In this document: positions 56,371-64,000 of the stretch, in pieces
Layout of the letters: the number at the start of each line of letters is the position of its first letter
Numbering within the stretch: position 1 is the stretch's first letter
Assembly: GCA_026008535.1 (NCBI GenBank)
Contig: BRKX01000001.1
Span: 34,115,317 to 34,179,316 of the forward strand
DNA: 64,000 nucleotides
Source of the DNA: Perilla frutescens
Taxonomy: Eukaryota; Streptophyta; Magnoliopsida; Lamiales; Lamiaceae
Direction of reading: 5' to 3'
Notes under the pieces: generated by a model
What the model was told of the DNA's origin: nothing
The model's database searches: none
The model's input: only the letters and a program-made list of their open reading frames with translations
Program-made: the position numbers and the translations under genes

Positions 56371-56955
56371 TCAAGTTCCCACAAGAGGGGAAATGGGTAT
56401 CCCCCATTCTCTTCCCCGAGCATCCATCTCCATGTCTCCACCATCAAACAGGAACTGAATGTGTTCATCTTCAAGTCGGAGAGTGAGGATCCCCATGTCT
56501 AGATCGACGTTGGCCCGTCCGGTGCGTAAAAATGGGCGTCCCAAGATGAGAGGAACGCTCTTGTCTTCCTCCATGTCCAGCACCACAAAATCCACCGGGA
56601 ATATGAAATCATGCACCTTGATCAATACATCCTCCAAAATTCCCTCAGGATATACCACAGATCGGTCAGCCATCTGCAAACACATGGTTGTGGGCTTGAG
56701 TTGCCCACAGTTCAACCTCTTGAAAAAGGAGAGCGGCATCAAATTGATGCTCGCCCCCAAGTCACATAATGCTCGACCACCCATCTTGTCTCCAACAGTA
56801 ATGGGGAGCGTAAAACTCCCTGGATCCTTCATCTTTGTAGGGAGCTTCCTTTGGATGATGGAACTGCAGTTTTCAGGGAGGTGCACAGTCTCAAACTCCT
56901 CTATCCTTTTCTTCTTAGACACAACATCCTTGAGGAACTTTGCATACTTGGGCAT
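56371..56955 (-). CDS. Retroviral-type aspartic protease domain (Athila-type)
   Basis: 194 residues. MPKYAKFLKDVVSKKKRIEE is the usual linker after Athila gag. The active site is RALCDLGASINLMPL near 70-84, with DLGAS in place of the common DTG/DSG; LGRPFLRTGRANVDL near 136-150 is the second conserved block. It cleaves the gag polyprotein in particles. A single TAG at 56956-56958 separates it in frame from gag. The product stops soon after the protease fold, with no RT following. Confidence 0.88.
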   Translation of the reverse strand: MPKYAKFLKDVVSKKKRIEEFETVHLPENCSSIIQRKLPTKMKDPGSFTLPITVGDKMGGRALCDLGASINLMPLSFFKRLNCGQLKPTTMCLQMADRSVVYPEGILEDVLIKVHDFIFPVDFVVLDMEEDKSVPLILGRPFLRTGRANVDLDMGILTLRLEDEHIQFLFDGGDMEMDARGREWGIPISPLVGT

Positions 56956-56958
56956 GAG

Positions 56959-58608
56959 CTACAGCGCCTCCACCAAAGGAATGTTGATTTGCACCTTCTT
57001 GAATATTTCCAAAAATCTTGAAAACTGTGCATCGACTTTCTGTTTCGAGGTCCTTTGTGAGAATGGGATAGTCACTGTGGGGGAAACTATATGACCCTTT
57101 TGAGGACTCCTAATGGTGGAATCCGGCTTGTCAGAAGGTATTTTGGAAGGAATGACTTTGGCGACAGCAGTAGGCGCAGAAACCTCAGTGTGCATATGGA
57201 TTGCATTGCACTGTTCCTTGGGATTCACTATGGTGTTGCTAGGAAACTGTCCCGGTTGGTGCTGAGTTCCTACAACTGTAGCTAGCTGATCCAGTTGCTT
57301 CTCGAACATCTTCATTTGCACACTCATGGCACCCACAGTATTTTCCAGCTTCTCCACTCTAGCTTGCGACTCCCCCATGAATTTATCGGTCTTCCCCATG
57401 AACGCCATCAATAGATCATCCATCTTTGGCTTCTTTTCATCATTGATTACTCCATTTGTTACAGAGAAGCCAGGAGGGGGCTGCAGTGCACCGTTAGGAT
57501 TCCCATATGAGAGGTTGGATCGGTTACCTTGGTAGAATTGATTCCCGCCTCGGTAATTATTGCCATCATAACCACCTCTCTGATTGATGTAGTTGACATC
57601 TTCAACTGTATTTCCCATGGGATTATCTACACCCGGTCGCGCCATAGCATCAAATCTGCTATTGATCGTGGCATTCAGAATAGACAGTTGCGCGACAAGC
57701 TTGGCAATCGGATCACTATCATCAACTACTGCAGCTCTTTTCAAAATCTTCACCTGTCGATCTCCAGACCACTGATAGCTGTTGGTTGCCATGTCCTCTA
57801 TGATCGTCACAGCTTGATCGTGGCCCTTGTTCAACAAAGAGCCGCCAGCAGAGGCATCCAGAAGCCTCTTCAATTCCATGTCACACCAGTTGTAGAAGAT
57901 GCAGAGTTGATGATCTACCCCAAATCCATGGTTGGGGCACTTCCTCAGCATATCTCGAAACCGTTCCCAAGCCTCATATAATTTCTCATCCTCGTATTGA
58001 CGAAATTGTGTAATTTCGCCCTTCAGCTTGAAAGTCAAACCAGGTGGAAAGAATTTGTGCAGGAACTTGTGCGCAAGACTTTCCCAGCTGTCCACAGACC
58101 CAGCGGCTAGAGATTGGTACCATTGCTTAGCCGTATCTCGTAAAGAGAACGAAAATAGGCGTAAGCGAATGGCGTCATCGGGGACTCCATTCATCTTCAC
58201 TATACTACAGATCTCCAAGAACTGCGTCAAGTGTGCATTCGGGTCTTCAGTGGCCCGTCCTCCATATTGCTTTTGCTGAACCATGGAGACCAATCCCGAT
58301 TTCAACTCGAAGTTATTCGCATTGATCTGGGGACCAGGAATGTCTCCATGGTTAAGTACTGGAACAAAGAGTTCATTAATTGGAGGTGGCTCTACAGCTC
58401 GAGCATCATCTTGCTCTTGCATTCTCCGCTGCATTTCCTCTAACTGTCTCTGCATCTGACGCATCTGTTCAACCGTAACAGGAGCTTGTTGTTCTGCCAT
58501 CTCTCTTCTTCTTCTTGCGTTGTGATGCCGAACGGTAGCTTCAATCTCAGGATCGAATTCTTCTAGAGATCCTCCCTGAGATCGTGTATGCATACACAAC
58601 CTGATCAC
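56959..58608 (-). CDS. Athila-type gag polyprotein
   Basis: Up to 549 residues; the likely start is the ATG at 58593 (MHTRSQGGSLEEFDPEIEA), which has the motif expected at the N-terminus. A Gln/Arg-rich coiled region (about 50-90) is followed by the capsid-like core PPPINELFVPVLNHG, NGVPDDAIRLRLFSFSLRD, WESLAHKFLHKFFPPG, LYEAWERFRDMLRKCPNHG and GHDQAVTIIEDMA. The C-terminal part holds a Asn/Gly/Tyr-rich stretch and a predicted coiled region (QARVEKLENTVGAMSVQMK). It is intact over its length, unlike the homologue at 2958-3667. It ends at a TAG just before the protease frame. Confidence 0.95.
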   Translation of the reverse strand: MIRLCMHTRSQGGSLEEFDPEIEATVRHHNARRRREMAEQQAPVTVEQMRQMQRQLEEMQRRMQEQDDARAVEPPPINELFVPVLNHGDIPGPQINANNFELKSGLVSMVQQKQYGGRATEDPNAHLTQFLEICSIVKMNGVPDDAIRLRLFSFSLRDTAKQWYQSLAAGSVDSWESLAHKFLHKFFPPGLTFKLKGEITQFRQYEDEKLYEAWERFRDMLRKCPNHGFGVDHQLCIFYNWCDMELKRLLDASAGGSLLNKGHDQAVTIIEDMATNSYQWSGDRQVKILKRAAVVDDSDPIAKLVAQLSILNATINSRFDAMARPGVDNPMGNTVEDVNYINQRGGYDGNNYRGGNQFYQGNRSNLSYGNPNGALQPPPGFSVTNGVINDEKKPKMDDLLMAFMGKTDKFMGESQARVEKLENTVGAMSVQMKMFEKQLDQLATVVGTQHQPGQFPSNTIVNPKEQCNAIHMHTEVSAPTAVAKVIPSKIPSDKPDSTIRSPQKGHIVSPTVTIPFSQRTSKQKVDAQFSRFLEIFKKVQINIPLVEAL

Positions 58609-58712
58609 AAGAAAAAGAAGATTATAAAATTTAAACGAAAATAAACTGAAAAAAAATGTCTAGATTAACACAAGAAATTAAATCTAAATAATAGCAAATA
58701 AAAAAAATTAAA

Positions 58713-58730
58713 TCCCCGGCAACGGCGCCA
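58713..58730 (-). other. Primer-binding site (tRNA-Asp type)
   Basis: Reverse complement TGGCGCCGTTGCCGGGGA, six bases from the 5' LTR end at 58737. The leader to gag is only about 110 bases. Confidence 0.92.
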
Positions 58731-58736
58731 AAAACT

Positions 58737-60157
58737 TGTTCGGTATTTATTTTCACCTACACTGCAAGTGTACAGTGAGGCTTCTAGTATAGCGGTGAAC
58801 AAGAGTATCGTATCCACAGAGATTTAATAATTAATCTACTAATTATTTTAATCTAACTTCCTGCACTTATCTAGACTTCCAAAACATGATTGAATTGAAC
58901 TAAATAAAATCTTATAATAATAAACAAACTAAATTACCACGGCAGAAATTAACACAGATAAATCGAACAGTGAATAAAAGACATATTCTAGGATTGCTTA
59001 ATCATCAACTAATCCATTCATTTAATCCTTTCATTCTTATGCTTATATTGGGACTTAAATTGTGCTAGAGCAACCACTGATGCATCCTAAACCTTCTCTC
59101 GAAGTGCCTAGGTTGTAGATTACAAAACTCGTATTAACGTCTCCGTTTAATACCTAACATGCAACTCCTAAAGGCTCCTAGGGTCTATTGTTCTCTCAAT
59201 TAATCTCAACTCTCTCGAATGTTATTGATTAATGAGTCACTTATTCCAGATCACGTGTCAAAACTCCTCTCTCGATTTATGAATTAACACATCAAATTGT
59301 ACCATTTATTGATCAGGTAAATAATACAGATAAATAAACGAACTTCATAATTTGAATCATAAACAACCCTAGAATACTAGGGTTTAAGCTATCCATGTCA
59401 AAATAAATAACTAAAATCATCCACAAAGAAAACATGAACAGTCCTTAGAACAGAAAAAATAAAACCCGGAAGAATTAATCTGTCTCTAATCTTGAAAGAT
59501 CTTGAATCCTTTGGTCTTGTTCTTCGCGTCTGTTTTTCTCTGCAGCAAACCTCTGGTGGCAACTTTGGGGTAGGTGGAATTGTGTTTATTTTCGTGCATT
59601 GAAACCCTTAAATACCAAGTAAGAATTTGATCCACAGTAGGAAACCACACGCTGTACCGCCATTGAAATTCGCGAGCTCGCTCCCGAGCAGGTCGGTCGC
59701 GAATCGGGTCACGACTCCATGTGGCCTCCAGCTGTCAAAATATTCGCGACCTCTACTAATATTCGCGACCGGGTCGCAAATTTATCAAAGATGACCCCTG
59801 TCTCTGTCGCGCTCATACAGTGAACGGCCCTCGGTGATTCGCGGTCTCATTCGCGACTCGCGGCTTTTCCGCTTAGTACCCCAGCCTCTGTCGCGATTCG
59901 ACAGTTAACGGCTGAGGTCTTCACCCGCGAGCTGCCACGTCAGCACACAATTCTCGACCATTTTGCATGTATTTTCTGGGACTTTCATACTTCGTTCAAA
60001 GCACATCTTTTCAAGGACAATTCCTGCACAATTCCAACGAGTAATACCAAACTCCCAAATGCATGAAAACACAAACAAACTGAGATGAAACACACCTAAA
60101 ACAATTCAAACTCGACACACAAGTGTACCAAAATTAGTGTAAAATCTCAGTTTATCA
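58737..60157 (-). repeat. 5' LTR of the gag-protease element (1421 bp)
   Basis: Same ends as the 3' LTR. It lacks about 52 bases present in the 3' LTR near 53955-54010 and has 19 extra bases in the GC-rich array near 59745-59765. TATA-like box at 59605-59619. Target duplication GCGCA follows. Confidence 0.93.
59680..59935. repeat. GTCGCG/CGCGAC motif array (5' LTR)
   Basis: As at 54349-54560, with a duplicated ATTCGCGACC unit. Lies upstream of the TATA-like box in transcription direction. Confidence 0.85.
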
Positions 60158-61156
60158 GCGCACGATAAGATATCGAAAGTGAGTCATGGCCCAAATATTC
60201 CGCATCAGTTTAAAGTTTTTGAACTCAGTTTATTCACCCCTCCTCTAAATTGACATAGACTCACATCGGGACCAACATATCTGTAGATGGTTTGTTTTGT
60301 AGGTGACACCAACTATCATGGTTTTTAATTTTATGTTGATGTGATATTTATTTTTAATGTTGAATGTATGGTTGGCCGTATGCCGGTTTGGCTACGAGAT
60401 TTTTAATCCATGAGAAAATCCATGGACTAGGTCTAGGCAATTTATTTATTATGTTGGTTTAATATAATAGGAAAATAAATTGTTAGAATTAGAGGTGATT
60501 TTCGAAAATCACCTAGTTATTGAGTTGTATTTTATTTTCCTTTATTATTCTAGATATATAGAATTTCCTTTTGGAATAGATTTTTAATATAGAATAAGAG
60601 AAAGAGATCAAATCAAAGATGGAAAATGGAGCAGCTTCAAATAAGAAAGGACATCCCAAACATGTCCCAAAACCCTAGAGGAGCTAGGGTTTCGGCAAGA
60701 TGCATGAGAGGTGGCGGCCAAGGGAGTCCAGTTTTCTGAGAGCTGTTTTTCCAAGATTATCTCATTAACAACATGAGATATAAGCCATGATAGTTGGTCC
60801 CACTTATTATGCTTATTATGTTGTTTTGCATGCAATGGTTGTTTATCATTTTATGTGATTAATTGCATGTTTAAATGGGATAAGATGAAACCTCAAGTTT
60901 AAATAACTAAGTAGGAGAGATACATACCAAAGTATGTGGAAATCTGAAAACGGTCTCCATTAGTCTAGTTTAATTGAGAAGTGATGGGCAACCTCCCTAT
61001 GGAGGGGTCATATTACTGGATTCTCTAGAAATTAAACTTTCCTAACAGATAATTGTAGAACATTATTAAGAACAAATCGGCCCTACTACTAGGGAGGTGG
61101 GTTCAAAATAATATTCTTGGGGTGAAGATAATGGTAAGCATACTTAGATGTAATTT

Positions 61157-61188
61157 ACTAATAAATGTCCACCCTATGTGGCTTATTA
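61157..61188 (+). promoter_or_regulatory. Stem-loop upstream of gag, third copy (distal)
   Basis: Arms of the stem are kept (GTCCAC and GTGGC with AATAAA/TTATT) although the loop differs (CCTAT). About 270 bases before the gag ATG. Confidence 0.55.
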
Positions 61189-61297
61189 ATTAGAAGATTA
61201 CATGACCGGGTTTATATCAGACTATTAATTTACTTATCATAAGGAAACTTAACTGGAGGTTGATTAAAGGTTAGGTTAACCTCTTTAAAAATGAATT

Positions 61298-61327
61298 TTA
61301 TAAATGTCCATCCTACGTGGCTTATCA
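61298..61327 (+). promoter_or_regulatory. Stem-loop upstream of gag, third copy (proximal)
   Basis: TATAAATGTCCA and CGTGGCTTAT form a weaker version of the stem. About 130 bases before the gag ATG. Confidence 0.5.
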
Positions 61328-61454
61328 GAAATATTTTTAAAATATCGGTGAAAATGCATGCAATTTCTTTTTTGAGGTTTTCAAATTATATGTGATTGTA
61401 TCCTAAAGTTTGTGACTGTACTGCATATTTAATTTCAGTTACTTCTATATCGTC

Positions 61455-62395
61455 ATGACACTCTCCAACATGTCCTTGATTCTTAAAGAAAATAAACTAG
61501 TTGGTGAAAACTATAAAGACTGGATAAGAAATCTGAACATTGTCCTTACTGCTGAAAACTTTAAGTTTGTACTTGATGAAGAATGTCTGCAAAAGACGGA
61601 TGAGAATTCTAGTGAAGAACAAAAGGCAGCTTATGGTAAGTGGATTAGAGCTAATGAGATGGCACATTGCTACATGCTTGCATCTATGTCAAGTGTGTTG
61701 CAACATCAACATCAGTCTACGAAAACCGCTTATGACATAATGTTCAACCTTAAGGAGCTCTTCAGATACCAGAATTGCTCGGCTCGACATTTGGCAATGA
61801 GAAATCTGATGAGCACTAAGATGTCAGATTCTACACCGGCATGGGATCATGTTCTCCAGATGATGGGCTTTCTATCAGAGATCGAGACCCTAGGTGGTGA
61901 GTTGGACGTTGAGTCCCAAATTGACATTGTGCTTCACAGTCTGTCTCCGAGGTTTGAGCAGTTCAGGCTGAACTTTAATATGATAAAGAAGGATGTTACT
62001 TTATCAGAACTACTCATGGATCTTCAGGCAGCCGAGCATCTCCAAAATGGAAGCTCGAAGGCGTACTTAGCTAGGGCGTCTTCTTCGGGTGTTAAGAAAA
62101 AGAGATACGTACCTAAGAAAGCTCCAAAGGAGGCGCCTAAAGACCTTAAGATAAGAAGGGCAAAGCCAAGGTTTATTTGGAAGACTTCAAATCGAAGTCA
62201 AAGTGTTTCAAGTGCGGTCAGCAGGGATATTGGAAGTCTGTGTGTCGTAACAAGAAAAAGAGAAAGGGTACGTTTCACTCTTTAGTTGTTGAAACATGGT
62301 TAGCTACTTGTTCTACCCAGTATTGGGTAGTGGATACTGGACCTACTGATCATGTTTACATGTCCTTACAAGGGTTCCTGGTGATACTGGAGCTA
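61455..62395 (+). pseudogene. Copia gag and start of protease, third copy
   Basis: MTLSNMSLILKENKLVGENY opens a frame of 276 codons through RCC-free gag core words such as SARHLAMRNLMSTKMS and EQFRLNFNMIKKDV. A frameshift near 62150 moves the zinc knuckle (CFKCGQQGYWKSVC, its His replaced by Tyr) and protease (WVVDTGPTDHV) into the frame starting at 62177. Homology stops at QGFLV near 62382, where sequence leads into a gypsy LTR. This copy keeps Gln where the minus-strand copy has a stop. Confidence 0.9.
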
Positions 62396-62399
62396 CTTC

Positions 62400-64000
62400 T
62401 TTTTTGTTGGAGTTAATAAGCTTTAGAAGCATGTCAGGGTAAAATGAAATATCCTAATAAATGATTTTATGCTAGGCCTAATTAGTCTACGTGCAGTTTA
62501 TGGAATCTACAAAATATTAATCTCTAGAATTATCTAGGAATTGATCTATTGAATATGAATATATGAGATAATGATTTGCTTTGAGCATGATATTTGATGC
62601 TAGCATTATATGAACTGTTATGAGATTTAGATAATCATACTTATAGATTGTTATTGGAATTGATATTATGATATGAAAACATTGCTTAGATGTATGATAT
62701 CTTATAAGATAGATGTAGTACCTCTTATGAGTTATGAGGCTATGTTATTAATTGATGAAAGAAAGAGACCAAGATGAAACATTCTAGTTGTAATCTATGT
62801 TTATAGATAATAAGCTAAGATTATTTCTCCATCATCTAGTATTATGATTTCTGTTATTAATTTAGAAACTCAGGTGTTTAACCCTTCCTTATTCTATAGC
62901 ATATGATTAGGATCTTCATGTGTCACTAAGATATGATCCTTATAAATAAATTCTTATATGAGATGGTAGGCGTAGAACGAGCATAGTATGATCAAAACTT
63001 CAACTTTTATAGTTGTAAGGTGGGTGATATCTATCTAACACATGACTTATGTTTCAAAATCATGTTATGCTTATGATGAAATATGTTTATGATAAGATAT
63101 GCTTCAAAATACTTTTATGCTCAATTAAATCTATCCAACATGTGACTTATGTTACAAAAACGTGGATGGTAAATATTTATGTTAAAGCATGCTTCAAAGT
63201 TCAAAATGTTCTTTTTATGATTCATCGGAAGATACTAAACTCTATGGTTCCTGGTATGATATAGCACTACAGTGCGGTATGAGCACTTCGGTGTGGTATG
63301 AGCACCACAGTGCGGTATGATATAGTATATTAGTGTGGTATGATATAGCACTACGGTGCGGTATGAGCACTTCGGTGCGGTATGGCACAATGGTGCAATT
63401 ATGGTACTACGGTACAAATATATCATTTCGGTGAAATGTATATAATAGAGAACCATATTGAGTTAACCTTCCACATGTTAATGAGCAGATTCTTTTTATG
63501 GGCATTATTGTAAATATGTTTAATATGCAAACTATTTATTGAATGATTAAGTATATTTCAGAAATTTAAAAATCCCAATGAGTGTTTTCTGGCACTCAGC
63601 CCACCTATTTTTCATAATATTTTCAGGTATTTGATGACAGCTGGTGGTTGACGTGGACCAATGGGGACTTCCTATTTCGTTGACCACTTTTATGATTTCT
63701 ATTTATTGAATATGTGTAGTGGTGTTCAATAAGTATGAATTTTATGCTTCCGCTTTATGATCATGAAACATTTAACTATTTTATAGACATTTGTGAATGT
63801 TGTAGTCTTGGGCACATTTCAAATGTTGATTGTTAGATTTTGACTAGTCTTGCTTGCAGGTTTGATTGATTGTTGAATGGTAAATGCATGTGTGCGTGGA
63901 TATTTTGAATATTTTAAACAAAATGTTGCCTAAGTTTTTATGACCCAAGAAAATTATATATTTTGAATTGCAAAAATTTTATCGCCATTTCTTTTGGTTG
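62400..64000 (+). repeat. Second copy of LTR F (partial, runs off the window)
   Basis: Matches about 13650-15215: the GCTAGCATTATATGAA word near 62600, the GAACGAGCATAGTATGATCAA word near 62975, the minisatellite, the AGTGTTTTCTGGCACTCAGCCCA block near 63580 and the ATTGCAAAAATTTTAT word near the end. The left boundary is blurred between 62395 and 62520. Open frames at 63049-63264 and 63235-63456 are LTR and minisatellite sequence. Confidence 0.85.
63240..63440 (+). repeat. Minisatellite in the second LTR F copy
   Basis: About ten imperfect units around GCACTTCGGTGCGGTATGA, with a larger repeat GGTATGATATAGCACTAC not seen in the first copy. Same LTR position as 14510-14660. Confidence 0.85.

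Larger units (their letters stand above)
53356..60162 (-). mobile_element. Athila-type element with gag and protease only, GCGCA target duplication
   Basis: GCGCA at 53356-53360 and 60158-60162. LTRs 53361-54814 (1454 bp) and 58737-60157 (1421 bp), tRNA-Asp PBS at 58713-58730, polypurine tract next to 54815. The internal region is only 3.9 kb and holds gag and a protease domain; RT, RNase H and integrase are absent, and 54830-56370 has no pol remnant that I can read. LTRs are nearly identical except for two indels (about 52 and 19 bases). It must rely on enzymes made by other elements, so it is non-autonomous. Confidence 0.93.
42540..60277 (+). repeat. 3' LTR of the Sirevirus-like element, split into three blocks
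   Basis: Block one ends at 42953 and includes a TATA-like CTATTTAAAGAG near 42708; its start is uncertain (somewhere after 42100). Block two is 52946-53360 and block three 60163-60277, ending TCGGGACCAACA, the typical Sirevirus LTR end. The fragment at 2530-2958 spans the 42953/52946 gap and shows that about 120 bases were lost there. Between blocks lie the copia tandem and the gag-protease element. Right of 60277 the host is leader sequence of the other copia family. Confidence 0.7.
60278..61454 (+). other. Leader of a third copia copy
   Basis: Matches 45925-47260 of the tandem copia: the TGCCGGTTTGGCTACGA word near 60385, AAGTAGGAGAG near 60910, and stem-loops at 61157-61188 and 61298-61327. 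The LTR and first part of the leader are replaced by the Sirevirus-like LTR ending at 60277. No credible gene in it. Confidence 0.85.

Noticed and set aside
56459..57981. Long plus-strand frames opposite gag and protease
   Set aside because: They are antisense shadows of the intact minus-strand gag and protease frames.
63235..63456. 73-codon minus-strand frame with repeated YRTVVLYHT
   Set aside because: It is the translation of the minisatellite in the LTR.

Overview
This window is plant nuclear DNA made almost entirely of nested, mostly dead transposable elements. Reasons for calling it a plant: Ty3/gypsy and Ty1/copia pol domains of plant lineages, primer-binding sites matching plant initiator tRNA-Met and tRNA-Asp usage, a Cassandra-type element carrying a 5S rRNA-like sequence, CACTA-like and Mutator-like elements, and AT-rich filler. 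A dicot is likely; no host gene allows a closer call. I see no intact host gene. The only gene-like host sequence is a two-exon fragment of an RCC1-repeat gene inside a CACTA-like element.

Layout. 1-2529: 3' end of a chromovirus-type gypsy element (RNase H, integrase, chromodomain-like tail, short LTR), abutting a piece of a Sirevirus-like copia LTR (2530-2958). 2958-5397: 5' end of an Athila-type gypsy element on the minus strand (gag, tRNA-Asp PBS, LTR), inserted in the internal part of another minus-strand gypsy element A (ORF 5420-6187, PBS 6724-6735). 6738-28458 is the single LTR of element A, net about 3.2 kb, split by two insertions: (i) solo LTR C, 7981-17149 with target duplication AGTAT, itself holding solo LTR B (8060-10536, duplication AGCAA) and gypsy remnant F (10926-15267); and (ii) a nearly complete copia element (17600-26948, duplication CTAGA). 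28499-29339 is Cassandra. 29349-36769 is a fragment of a further gypsy-like LTR D, split by a Mutator-like MITE (30363-30723) and a 4.9-kb CACTA-like element with captured exons (30947-35798). 36770-37280 is another CACTA-like end.

37283-60277 is a 5'-truncated Sirevirus-like copia element: pol remnant, a post-pol ORF behind its own TATA-like box, palindromes, and a 3' LTR split over about 18 kb. Nested in it are a small CACTA-like element (40342-41474), a copia element in an unusual LTR-internal-LTR-internal arrangement (42954-52945), and a gag-protease-only Athila-type element with GCGCA duplications (53361-60157). 60278-62395 is a third copy of the copia family (leader, gag, start of protease). 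62400-64000 is a second copy of the LTR of remnant F.

The most interesting signals are cis-acting: paired stem-loops just upstream of gag kept in three copia copies; arrays of GTCGCG/CGCGAC just upstream of the TATA-like box in three unrelated gypsy LTR families; the captured RCC1 exons; the gag-protease-only element; and a post-pol ORF with its own promoter-like region. Coordinates of element ends with target duplications are exact by eye; other boundaries are approximate.
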